A DNA stretch of 64,000 bases, taken from the NCBI GenBank assembly GCA_905250115.1, contig CAJNOI010000011.1, positions 1,132,843 through 1,196,842 of the forward strand, given 5' to 3'. The notes under the pieces were generated by a model. It was not told the origin of the DNA. It searched no databases and saw nothing but the letters and a program-made list of their open reading frames with translations. Origin of the DNA: Adineta steineri (taxonomy: Eukaryota > Rotifera > Eurotatoria > Adinetida > Adinetidae). Each line of letters opens with the position of its first letter. The first letter of the stretch is position 1. Of the stretch, positions 38,117-50,458 are shown one piece after another. A program made the translations under genes and the position numbers.

Positions 38117-40631
38117 TATAGTAAAAAAGGAATAAAACTTGTTGTGTATATGTTTATAGTAAGTGAAAGAACATTACATTCTCATCTCGTTCTTTTTTGC
38201 TGTGTGTATGTGTCTTGGAGTTTTTCTTTTTTCGTTCTTTTTATTGACTCATAAGTCTTACTAAATAGTTAGGGAGAAGAAGAAGAGAGAAAAAGAATGA
38301 CATTGATACATTTCATTTAAAATACATCATATAAAGAGTAAGAGAGAAACCGCGAGTAAAAATATTTTGCTTTCATCTTAAAAAAACAAATAATAACGTT
38401 TGTGATTTATTGTAAAATTTTTTCCTTAGGAATTAATCGAAAGAAATGTTATCGTTGTTAGATTTATCAATAAACATGAGAAAAAAAAAGAAAAATGTTT
38501 TAATGATAAATATTTTTATTGAAATACTATATGTTTGCGTTTATGATTATTACTATTATAGTCATAGTAATCGATGCGCTAGTGTATAGCATTGATAAGA
38601 ATTATGTTTTGTCTCTTAATATGGCAGCTGTTACCATCGTCAATAGATGATAACGATAGTCGACATATTAAAAGCAAATAAATCAGACAAAAAAAACCTA
38701 ATATTAATCGAGCATGGAATCGTGGAAAACAGTTGAATGTGATATTGTTGTATATGCGACAAGAGTAATTCAGCAGACTACTGAAGAAGCACTTGGTTTG
38801 TATAGGCAATTTCTTATGTGGCATTGTTTTGTAAATAAAATATTATTATTTAGATATTATTTATCATAATTCAAATCAAATGGATATGAAAAATCAAGAA
38901 TCGGCGCAATCTATTAATAAAGTCTATGTTTAATTAAAATCAAAATATTAATAAAATCATAAATGAAAAAATCTTTTCTAATTTATATAAACTTTGAGTG
39001 TTCGTCTCGATATTTTAAAATGATATCTTGTTGAATGATCATAAATATGAGAGTATAATAACAGATTTTAGAAATATAATACTGTATAATTTGAAGAGAA
39101 AAAAAATCTTTGTTATTCTCTCGCATTATTTATTATTATATGAAATTCTTTTAAAATTTTCTCTTATAGTATTTTCTGTTTTATATGTTATTTGTTCGTT
39201 GGAAATCAATTAGTTAGTATATAGTTTTACTGAATATATGACCGATAATTCTGGTCTTTTTCTTGTAACAGAAAATGTCATTGAAATACATTGAATTATT
39301 CTGTGTTAGAATATATAAACAAATTTTGTTATCCCTCGAGACTTGTGAAACATTTCGTATGTTTATATGTTTAGATATTAATCAATCATAATAAACCGTA
39401 GGCTAGATATTATTGAAATATTTGAGTAGCTGTCTATGCTATAGATAATCTTTGATACAATTATCTATGAATCAAATTAATCTTAAAAAATGTCTAGGAG
39501 AGAAGAGTTTTACTTTATTCTCATAATATAAAACTTGTTATTAAAAGTTCTTCTTTTATCTAATTCTTTATTGTTAAAAAATATTTTATTCATAATCTGC
39601 AAGAACGAAATTAATTTCTCAATTTGAATATATTTATATAAGTCAATACAAATCATATCTTGAGTTAGATATGATTTCATTAATAAATTTTAGTAGATCT
39701 TATTAGAAAAATCTACAATGGCTCTGTAATTTATTTTCATCATGAATTCTAATAAATTATATCTGATTTAAATGGACTAATTGAGTAGTTTTATCAATTG
39801 TTAACTATCTGAATTTTCTAGATAGTTTAATTACTATATATATATCACTGTAAAAAAATTAATTGCACGCAGTATTTCGGATATATTTTGAAAACACTCG
39901 ATATTATCTATCTGATCTTTACTGCAACGTTTTTCAAGAATTGTACGTATTGCAGGATAATTATCACTTGTTATTCCTATATCAAGCTGATTCATGATAA
40001 AAACAAATGAGAGATTTTTTGAAAGTATAAGTAGTAAATAAGTCTTCTAATTTGAATAGCTGTTATTTTATTTATTTGAAACAAGTACACTACTATGTAG
40101 AAGTCTAACAAAAAAAAGATGACTATTTGTACTGTTCCAAGAGATACCATGAGTTATCACGAAAATTCACAGAATAAAAAGAACCGGTTATTTGCAATGT
40201 AAACATTTAGCATTTCTTCACTGAGCTCATACTTTTACCTTTGGATAACTTTTTTTTTTTCGTTTTGTTTGATTCTTCTTTAAGCCGAACATAACCACGA
40301 TGAGAGACTAGTGACCTAAACCAAAGTAAAACAAATATTTTTAAAAAATTTCTTTTTCGTGGTAAATCACTGACTTTGTTTTTGATTCTAATTTTCCAAA
40401 TATATCCCATTTTCTGTAACGTCTTTGTTCCACATGAACATTCTCGGAGAAGCAAAACTTAATTTTATTTTTCAATTTAATTAATAGTTCTTCTAAAAGC
40501 AGGAAAATATTTTAATGAAACGATCGAACGTTTTTTTCCATTCTGGATAACTTTTTATACTCACTAGCTGATGCCCAATGACCTTGATTGCCAATTGCCT
40601 TATCTACAGAGAAGAAATAAATTTTAAAAAC
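38117..40631. other. 2.5 kb intergenic region with exon-like fragments
   Basis: AT-rich. Minus-strand fragments at 40605-40567 and 40315-40207 start after good pyrimidine-AG acceptors, and a 52-codon frame lies at 39994-39838. None joins the upstream protease in frame. They may be non-coding 3' exons, remnants or chance. No other gene seen. Confidence 0.35.
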
Positions 40632-43168
40632 TTATAAAACGAACATAGTTTTCATATCCGATATTCCTGTAGCTTGCGTGTTATTATCAGCTACAATTGA
40701 CTTACTCAGATCGGATCGTACGTAACATAAAAGACAAACTTCTTTTTTCATATCGAATACAAATTCAGCTTTTTTAAACGAGTCATCGTTTGCTTCATAC
40801 CATTCATTAGTAATTTCATTTTTGACATAACATATATAATGGCCGCTTTCCATACCGTTGCCACGATGAATAATAACAGCGGAAAGATGATAAATTTTAT
40901 GATTTTTAGTTATTTTAGCCGAACAATATTTACTTAACCAGTTGTCCAGATGGAGTACTTCTTCGTATGTAACGGCAGAGTGTAGTTTTCCTTGATTATT
41001 TGCTTGGAATCGTTTTAGTGCAATTAATAAAACTTGTGGCGTTGAACAAATTTCTATTTTGGTTTCAGCATCCTGTTTACTATTACATGTATCACATTGA
41101 TATGCATTATCACCAGTTAATAATTCTTTTTCACAATAACTGTCTAAGCAATCTTCTAGACTACATACTATTGGTTGCGGAATAGAACATTGCATGATTG
41201 TATTATTCTCGATCGGACCAGGTTCTGATGTCTTACATTTTTCACACTGAGTGACACGTTGAGATTGAAACTTAAAAATATCGAATAAAATTGATGACTC
41301 TTTGGTATGATTGAACAAACTCAATAAGAGTTCCATACAATCTTGTTGAGTACCTTTTTTAAATTGTGATGATAAAACTTCAAGCTTTTCATAAAATGAT
41401 TTTGGTTCATATACTGGTACCAATCCTGGTTTTAATTCGTTTTTGCATTTTTGATGCATGCCTTTCAAAGTTTCTTCGATCCAACAGAGAGCGCAAATTT
41501 CACTTTGTTGACCTAAAACAGAAAGAATAAAAGTTTAATAAAAATTCTATTATATTTCAATGTCTTCTTTGATAGTTTTAGAATTTTTAAAAAAAGAATA
41601 ATTCCAACAAAACAGAAGCTACTCTATTTTTTTTATCGACTTAGAACACTTGATAATCTCTGTAGAAGTATTAATCTTCTCTTCGTTGAAACACAATGAG
41701 AAGATTACATAGACAAAGGAAGCGATATACTTACATGTCGTACGATGATCGTTTCTGGATATCCAATCTTTCAATACAGTGATATTAGCTAACATTTGTA
41801 AAATTACGTTCATATAACAAGTGTTTCCCATATTTTTTAAACCACATCGAATTGATGTTGATGTCATTTCGTCTAAAAAATAGTTCAATTCATAATTCTA
41901 GTAAATAAATGCTCTTGATGACAGGTGAGTGTCGATATGAATATCAATGGTTGTAGATAAATATAATATTCACACTCACTACAACAACATTTTACTAGAT
42001 CAACTTACTCGTTAATGATTGCGTCTGCAGTGATAAAGCATCGCTAGGCTGAACACTCGATTGATTACTTTCATCAGAATCTGAAAGATGAAAAGAACAT
42101 CTAAGTAGAAATATAGCATACATCACAGATGGTTTTTGAAGTAATGTTCTAGTATAGATGAAGATGAATATGCAGGCGTGAAATAGTTAACTATCACAGA
42201 TACCGAATGTAAAGTATTTTTTTACATTTATTTCTAATCTACTAATTGTAGATATGGATGGATGTGTAAAGAGTGAGTGGCCACAAACAATCTTACTCGC
42301 ATTCACATCCTCTATATAACTTCTTTTCTCATAGTATCTAACTAGCCACAGCAAACTCTAAAAGATCGATTCCATACATCTTTAGCCTAGCATTTGAGAT
42401 GTGACTTACCTTTGAGGTCGATGCCTTTGGTCTGAAGCCGTCGTGCAGCTGAATAGAGTTATGCGTTTTTATAAAAAGAATTTTTTCTTGTATCATCTTA
42501 CTGTCATCTGGAACTGCCCGTTCTGCACTGGTAGGACGACATTTAGACACATCATCGAGAAGGCCAGGTGATGATGGAATTGAGTCTGTTTCACTGTCTT
42601 CTGGAAGTTTAAACCACCCAATAGAAGAATCAATATTCAATGGTTCTTCATCAATCTTGGATTGACCATCGTTGTGTTTGTCGAAATCTGAATGAAATAT
42701 AGAACAAAAAATGAAGAAAATGATGGAGTTGTAATATAGTGCAGTGCACAATACAAAATATAACATAGCTTACTTACTCGATTGTTCATCCAATGCTTCT
42801 TGACCGGTATTTTCTCGAATTACTCCTCCTTCATCATTGTTGTTTGTTTCTATCCAAGTGACTCGAATTTTAATGAGTTTAGGCTTTGGTAGAGTTGACT
42901 GTCCATTTATCATTATATCAACACAATTAAATGGTTTGTACAATTGTATATATCGGTCGTCAAGTTTGAAATAGTGCTTGTGATCTCTATTATAAATTTC
43001 GACTGAATAGTAAAACGATGATGGGAAGTCGTCTTCATTCTCGATAAATTTTCTAACAACTTGAATTGTCGTTGTTGAATCGAATTTCGTTAAAGGGCGA
43101 GATGTGGCAGAACGCATCGGATGATCATAATGTTTTATCACAGTATTTACCATAGCTGCCGTTTCCAT
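40632..43168 (-). CDS. ubiquitin-specific protease (USP, peptidase C19)
   Basis: Deubiquitinase that removes ubiquitin from substrates. Six exons (43168-42778, 42687-42502, 42448-42410, 42080-42009, 41872-41735, 41512-40632) give 568 residues. The first 229 residues are not recognised: a folded-looking part (about 20-115) with alternating strands, then an acidic linker. The catalytic domain follows: Cys box GLKNMGNTCYMN (C248), the QQDCMELL segment, two CxxC pairs of the zinc-bearing fingers (CEKC, CDTC), LIALKRF, and the His box ESGHYICYV (H500) with WYEANDDSF. All catalytic elements are present, so it should be active. It resembles the USP36/42/17 group at the Cys and His boxes, but the family is large. 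Exon 42448-42410 is a 39-base in-frame microexon and could be skipped. Confidence 0.87.
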
Positions 43169-43592
43169 GATATATAAGAATACAGTAAAACCGTTTTAAA
43201 TATTAGCTTCTTCGATTTCCAATATACACTACGTATAAACAGAAGAAAATGAATACGTTTGATAGTTAGGCGACTAAAAAAAATCTGAATTTATACTCCC
43301 AATGAGTGCATGACTGAGAAGAATTAAAGAAAATAAGAGCACGACGAAAGAAAAAAGAACAACAAAATTCTAATGGTAAAGAAATGCAAAAAAAAGAACG
43401 AAATGAAATTTCAACAAAAGGATCGAACAAAACGGATGGCAATTTTGAATCAGACAGAATATAAAAGACAAACTACAAAATGTACTTTTTCATTTTTTTT
43501 GCTCTTAGTATTATAAAGTACGAAGAGAAGCAAAGAGAAAAAGAACTAGAGAAATCAAATCACTAACATTGCACGCAATGGAATCTGCGGAA

Positions 43593-44250
43593 AGATGGCG
43601 TTTCTTGAACTCGTCGTCAATTTTATACATCAAACATTTCCGTTTCATATTCAACTAGATAGATTATCTATAGACGATATTCGATATTTGATTGTGAATC
43701 ATTTTTATATTGATATGAACGAATTCTTACTGGAAATATTTGATCAATGCTAGAGCGAATACATCATTTTAAATGAGTTCTATGTTAATGAATTTCAATT
43801 AAATCCTTATTTTAAATTAGTCGATTCGTGGAGAGCTCGATTTCATTCTCGACACGAAAATCTTGCCGATATTCAACTTAATACTAATATTTTCTTATGA
43901 AAAATAGGCAAAGAACGTATAAGTTTTTGTTGTATCCTTTATTTTATAACAGCTAATATTCCCAAAGACGTTCAATATTTATAAAGCAGACAACATTTAG
44001 GAAATTTCGGAATGTTATTAAATGATAGGTCATAGCATAAAATAAATCTAATGCGACTTGAGTTTCATGATGTATTGATCAAATATTCTTGCAGTTTGAC
44101 TTACACTATCAATTGTGCAAAGTATCGATTAATTTTTCAAGAACTTACATATAGGAGTATCATTACCATAAATATTTTCGAGATATTTCAGTTGTCTTTG
44201 TCGATCAAGAGATCAGCTTACATCTCCATTTACACAATGATTTTATAGCA
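43593..44250 (+). pseudogene. decayed protein gene, possibly of an F-box-like rotifer family
   Basis: An ATG at 43593 opens a 54-codon frame of protein-like composition (FPFHIQLDRLSIDDIRYLIV). Further coding-like pieces follow in other frames (SWRARFHSRHENLADIQL around 43829; LRLEFHDVLIKYS at 44054), broken by stops and frame changes. Short hydrophobic-acidic alternation of this kind is seen in large bdelloid F-box/LRR families, but this match is from memory and weak. There is no intact frame, so I infer a dead copy. Confidence 0.3.
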
Positions 44251-44926
44251 AGTTTTGTACTTATCATTCATTAAATCAAAATATAAAATCGAATTATTTA
44301 ATGCATTGAGTGAAAAATATTCTATTTTTTATTTTTTTATTGAGAATATCCAAAACTTGTTGCGATATTTTCGATTCGAAGTAAATACTGCTTTGTATTA
44401 TATTTAATTAAAATTTCATGATTTAGTACTGTAGACGTTACTGTCGTTGTAAATATTTATTTACAAAAATACTTTAGTACTTGACTCGAAAATTTTTCCA
44501 ATCTTTAAACACAAATTATATGATTAAGCTAGATAGAACTGAGGGTATAAGTATGGGTAAGTTTTCTCTTTGCTGGCAATCACACTCTAATCCTAAAAAG
44601 AGAAATAAAAACGGTCAACTTATGCTATCTGGTGGGAAGTCTATGAATTCGTACATTGATATAGTTATTTAATCAATCATAATACTATCACTTTATTTAG
44701 CTGTAATCTTTTAATTAAATATTCGTTCTTGTTTTTGTTTTAATATATATTTTCATGAACAAATAAATCAAAGAAATAACAATATATGAAGAAAAAAACA
44801 ACGAGTTTATATATTTATCTGCATTCGTATGAGTGTTTGCATAGTAAAAGTCTATAATAACGAATATACATAGCGATATATTATACATGAAGAAGAAGAA
44901 TAAGTAGAAGATAAAATAAATCACAA
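44251..44926. other. intergenic, no gene seen
   Basis: AT-rich spacer. The 63-codon plus frame at 44481-44672 and the minus frame at 44715-44924 have no recognisable content. Confidence 0.35.
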
Positions 44927-46447
44927 TTACTGTTCATTATCATGATCACATTGCGTAGCTATTTCAGCATACATTTTTCCTGAACATAACCAACAACCAG
45001 ATTTATTTGATTGATTAAGAAAAGCTAGAAGTAGATCATGAGTTAAATTCGAATTTTGTCGATTGATTTTTGATGATTTAGATTTTTCTTGTTCACCTAA
45101 CATAGACATAACATATTGTCTTAATTTATTTAATTCTTGCTGTTGTTTTTTTATTTTCATTAATATCATATTAACTTTAGCTGTTTTATCTTCATCATTC
45201 ATTGCTATCGATGTTCGTCGAACTTCATTAGTTAATTGTAAAACTTGATCAGTACTACTATTAGTATCATATTCAATAATCCAATCCGATAAAGATTCTT
45301 GTTTATCATTAGTACTAGTTATGATTGCTTGTTCATTTTCTATTTTAGTTTTTGATTGTTTTTTTTCTTTCGGTTTCTTTTGTAATTTTTGATGCAATCG
45401 TTTTTGACGTTTTAATTCTTCTTTTCTTTCAGCATCAGCAGCATCAAGTTCACTAACTAACATGACACGTTGTTCAGTAATATCTTCATCATTTAATTGT
45501 GTTAATTCTTCAGAAGATGGACGAAGTAGTGGCGGTCGTGGTGGAGGTGATAGTGGAGGAGCTTCTTCTTCATCACAACCATCAATAAGAAAACCTGAAC
45601 AAGGTTTTGATTCTGAATGTTCTTCACGAATAGATTCACATTCAGTAACCTAATCAATAAATAAAATAGAAGCATCTATTGTTTATAAATCAAAAATACA
45701 AAATCTACATACTTCTGGTGATGATGTTGGTAATAGTTCATGATTAGAACATGTTTCAGATGTATTCTGTAGTTGTTGTTGTACAAATTCATCATTAAAT
45801 AAAATTTCCTCTAAAGTACGAATATCATCATAATTTTTAATATCACCAATTAAATGAAAAGAATTAGCATCAAAACTATCATTATGGACTGAATCAGTAG
45901 TAGTAGTTGTTGTTGTTGTTGTCGTTGTAGCTGTAGACAATTGATTATCAGCAAAACGCATTCGATCAAATCGTGTTGAATTTAATAAAGATTTTTGTTG
46001 TGGCATACGAAGCATTGTTTCTAAATATTGTGTTTTCTGTTCTGTACTTTCGTTTGTTTTAGTCTTTTTTACTGAACGAATCCATGATTCACGTTCATGT
46101 GGTATAGCAGTAAGTAACGGAGGAGGAGGCGGCAAAGATGGTGAAAGAATAGGAGGTAATAATGGAGGTATTTCAGTGGACATTAATGGTGGTGGTGGTG
46201 TAGAAAAATAAGAATAAGATTTCGATTTCATTTTCGATTTTGGTGGTTGATAACGATAATCATTTCTATATGAACGTCGATAAGAAAAATCATTATAATT
46301 TCTATTATCATGGTAATGATAATGATGTTTATTATTTTTCTTATATGAACGTTTATAGTTATCATCATCATATCGTCTATCATTATTATTATAATTTTTT
46401 GCTCGAGAGTATGGATGATATCGATGGTTATTATCCAGTTTACTCAT
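44927..46447 (-). CDS. proline-rich, coiled-coil protein with C-terminal Cys motif, unknown
   Basis: Not recognised. Two exons (46447-45713, 45649-44927) encode 485 residues. Regions in order: an Asn/Tyr/Arg/His-rich start (1-75, repeated RSYR/NDYRY-like pieces); a proline-rich stretch (about 85-120, with PPPPL and SLPPPPPLL); a Thr run of a dozen residues (about 175-186); an acidic middle with DDIRTLEEILFNDEF; a second proline patch (PPLSPPPRPPLLRPSSEEL); a Lys/Glu-rich basic helix (EELKRQKRLHQKLQKKPKEKK); a predicted coiled coil with LMKIKKQQQELNKLRQYV; and a C-terminal CWLC...ATQCDHD, which could bind one zinc. The RNA- or chromatin-associated look is inference only. The preceding in-frame Met at 46468 is an alternative start. 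Confidence 0.7.
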
Positions 46448-46879
46448 ATCTAATATACAAAGAAACAAACATCAAATAATTCGAGTTTTTCTATACAGAG
46501 ATCAAAAACATGGTGAATAAATTTTTATTTTCTCTATTATAGAGAGCGAGAGAGAAGGAGAGAGAGAGAGAAAGAATGAGAAAAAAACGTTTCATACACC
46601 GAGAATAGATACATATATACGTACATATAAAGCACGAAAAAAAAATAGAACACTATACAAATGTCGAAAAGAAAAACACAAAAAAAAACATATTTGTTTA
46701 TTTCATTCAAAAAAAAGAGCGAGACAAAGAAAAAGAGATTCTATTGACGAGAAGACAACTTAAAATTTAAGATATATGTATATGTATATAGATATATATA
46801 TATATACCAATACAACAATTGAAGAATAAGAATAATGCACAAATAGAAGAAGACATTCTTAGGGGGGTTTGATTTCGTT
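46448..46879. other. intergenic, purine-rich low complexity
   Basis: Contains a GAGA-type run (about 46543-46580) and a TATATA stretch near 46775-46806, between two minus-strand genes. The GAGA run lies just upstream of the proline-rich gene and could be a promoter element; no gene. Confidence 0.4.
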
Positions 46880-49800
46880 TTATAAATCATTTATTGAAAC
46901 ATATCGTGAACGTTTAGGAATTGATGATGAATATTCATCAATAATATATGAAAAATGAAATGAATTTTGATTTGACGGTTGTTCACGTTCATAACGAAGA
47001 TAAAGACCATCATCAGTCGAATTATTTAAAATTTTATTAGTCGTATACGATGTTTTAGGAAGATTCATATTCGATGTTTGTACAATAGATGGAATTGTTG
47101 GTATAGCAAATTGTTGTTTTTGTGTTGGTTGTTGACTAGATAATAGATCTTTCAATGAAGTTGAATTAGCTATTGAATTAATTGATGATGATGATGTTCG
47201 TTCATTAGGATTCATAAGAACTATCTGATGAGAAACTATTTGAGAATTTGATGATAGAAATGAAGAAGAAGGAGAAGATTGTAATGAATGATCATTTAAA
47301 GATGAGTATGGTAAATGATGAATTGTATGAGATGAAGGTGGTGGAGTTGATGAACGACAGTTTAGATCTAAAAATTAGAAGATGAATATATAGAACTAAT
47401 TTTAAGTGAGATTTACTTGTAGAATTATTTTTCAAAGAAGATCCTGAATACGAAATAGATTGTTGTTGTTGTTGTCTACCAATATAAATAGTTTGAGATT
47501 GACGTGATGGAGATGATGAACTATATACACCATTAGCTAATGCTGCAAGTACAGCTGCATCTGTATCATTCATTGCTATTGCTGAGTTTTCTGTGAGTGA
47601 CGTTTTTGATGATATGATTCCATTATGTAGTGATCCTTGTTGATCATAATTAAGTAAATTTCCATTTTGTTGATTATGTAGAATAGACATTGTTTGAGTT
47701 GTTATCATATCTGTTTTATATTTTGATGTCATTTGACTTTGTGGTATTTTATCACCATATGATTTTAATGTTTCAGGTGAAAGTTCAGAAAATGGTTTAT
47801 TACTTATACGTATAATTGTCTTTTGTAAAACATCATCTGTATCTTTGATTTTAATATCTGGAAATGTTATTTCAGCTTCATTTAATGTGTGTAATGTACC
47901 ATTAACAAAATCACGTAATTTTCTTAAACCAACATAAAATGGAAGTTTATCTTCAGCACGTGGTAATTGTGAACAACGAGCACTTGATGATGGCATTACA
48001 AAAACATGCTAATTATTTATAAAGAGAGATAATTATAAAAACTATTAAATATTATGTATACTAACTGTATCTGTTTCAAGAAATAGATCAGGTTGTTTAC
48101 CATAATGAAAATGTTTATTATTTGCATAGACTTCATAAATGCCTAAGAAAAGATTCAAAATTAATTATTCGTAGAAAAACAAACAAAGAATATACCTCTT
48201 CCATTGAATGCAACAATTTTTGGTCTATACATTTTTATTTTTTGCATTAATATTTCTGCCCCAGCTGTAATTTCATCTCTACAAAAAAACAAAATATAGA
48301 AAAATAAAAATTTGTTTTCTTCGTTATTTTATTTTTTACTTTGTTATATCTGATCCAGCTTTACTTGGTCGTTGTACAATATTTGTAAAACCAATACCAT
48401 AATGTGGCATACGATAATCATCATCAGCAGTAAAAGCATTTGGAATTAAATCAGACATATGAAGTAATTTCCAAAAATGATTTCCAGGTCCACCATAATG
48501 GTGTCCTTTATGTACAGCATAAAGACTTGGATTAATACCAACCTAAATATATTTTTTAAAATTCTCAATAATTTTCTGCAATAAATAAAATAACGTACGA
48601 AAACAATATCAAGATTTGGTTGAAGAATATCTGAAAGAAGACGTTTTGTTAATTCTTCTTCTGTTGTACCATCAAAACGATTCGGATTTGATACTGGATT
48701 AGAATTTTTTCGTTTAGTAGTAGTAGTAGCAACTGTTATTGGTTGAGGTGATGTAGGAATTGGTGTCGAAGGTGAAGAATTTGTTTTTGATATTATTGTT
48801 GATATTGATGGAAGAGGTGATGATGAAGGAGATGGTGAAACAACATTCATTATTGGAGAAATAATTGTATTTAAAGAAGAAGATGGTGTAGTTGGTTGAC
48901 TTGGACGAATTTCTATATTTGTATTTATATGTTCCGGTGTTTTTTGTTCATTCTCTGTTGTTGATATTGTTTCACGTTTAAGTGATTCTCTTAATTTCGA
49001 CAGAAATACTTCAGCTACTTCATCTGAACCTAAAGTACTTTTCAAGGAACTAAATCAAAGGAAAAGGAAATAATTAATAGAAATTTTCCTATTTATTTAT
49101 ATATTACTTAAGATCACCGCCTGCTTCTAAATTTTTCCTAAATGTTTGCATTAAAACACTTTTAACACTATCCAATGCTTCATCTAAAAGTTCTTTTGTA
49201 TGACTAAAAGAAAAAAATTATTGAATAAATATATAATCAATAAAATAAATATACTTTTCAGCTGCTGTTGATAATGTCGAAGGAGTAGGAGTAACATCCA
49301 TAGAAATATGACTAAATAAACTTTAGTAAATTAACAGAAATTTTTATTTTAAATTAAACATACCTAGTAGTTGTTGTTTGTTGAGGAGTATGATTACTAT
49401 TTATTTGATGATCATTCCATTGATTATCATCACTTAAATTTGATAGCATATTAGTTATATGTGGTTGATTTAAAGATTTATTTCCTTGTTGTAGAGGAAT
49501 ATTCAATGAATCATTATGACCATTTGTATATTCATTATTATTATTATTATTATTATTGTGTAGTACATTTGATGAATTATCATTTGGAATTGTTCTCGTA
49601 GTTAATTCACCATATTCATTTTTTTTAAGTTTAAGTAATAATTGTCGATTTGTTTCTGTTTCAACTGTGGTTGAATTTCTAAAACAATAAAAATATGTAT
49701 ATATAAATACATAAAGAGATGGAATTTAATAGTACCCAATAGTTGAAGCTAAACTATCTCGACGAATTTTAAGAACTAATGGAGAATTTGATGGTTGTTC

Positions 49801-50458
49801 ATTAATAATACAATGATCTTGTTTGATTCTTAAAACAGTATAAAGAAATATATATAACAGATCAAAATAATTATCTTACTCGTTCATATTTTGTTGAGTA
49901 GATATTAAATCATTATTTAATTCAGAAATATTATTATAGATATTATCATTTGCTGAAGATTTTTTACTACGTTTTGCTGGACGAGATGTTACTTCTAATG
50001 AATTTGCACTGAAACAGAAGAATATTTCACATATAAAAAAAATTTATTCTTTATTTTAATCATACTTTATATATTCGTCATCATCACCATTAAATAATGG
50101 TTTTTTTAATTTAACACGAAGTGATGAAGGTGATACTGTTGTAATAATAGGAGTTTCGTTAAGTGGAATAAACGATGACGAAGAATTATCATTTAAAGTA
50201 TCTGTTGATAAACGACTAATGATATAACAAAAAAAACAGAAGGATACTTATAAAATATTAGACAAGAAAAAAAAGTGACATACGATGAATGGGGAAGAAT
50301 AATATCCTCATATTTTTTTAATTTCAAAACAATTGGTGCTTGTGATGCTTGGGTTCTAAAAAATAAGATATAGAAATCATTTATAAACAATATTTTTCAG
50401 ATAATAAAATATTTTGATTTTTCGAAACAAAAAATTCTTACGTAAGTTCATCATTCAT
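46880..50458 (-). CDS. TDG: thymine-DNA glycosylase with very long extensions
   Basis: Base-excision-repair enzyme that removes T or U from G mispairs and, in animals with 5-methylcytosine oxidation, formyl- and carboxyl-cytosine. Fourteen exons, from 50458-50442 to 47367-46880, sum to exactly 941 codons: 940 residues against 410 in human. The catalytic core (about 455-640) has DIVFVGINPSL (N464, the counterpart of catalytic Asn140), HYGGPGNHFWK, YGIGFTNIVQRP, VAFNGRGIYEVY and MPSSSARCSQLPRAEDK (586-602). The N-terminal 450 residues are disordered, Asn/Ser/Pro-rich, with four copies of a basic motif around VLKLKK (13-20, 62-68, 139-146, 167-173), each on its own exon. The C-terminal 300 residues are Ser/Asn/Gln-rich. 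It is divergent from Rab7, sharing a 1.16 kb upstream region. Core residues are intact, so activity is expected. Confidence 0.93.

Noticed and set aside
39838-39994. 52-codon minus-strand frame starting MNQLDIGITSD
   Set aside because: Too short, with no homology recognised and no adjoining exon in phase.
40207-40605. Exon-like fragments downstream of the USP stop (RGYVRLKEESNKTKKKK)
   Set aside because: Good acceptors, but I could not join them in frame to the USP coding sequence; the USP already ends at a stop after its full catalytic domain.
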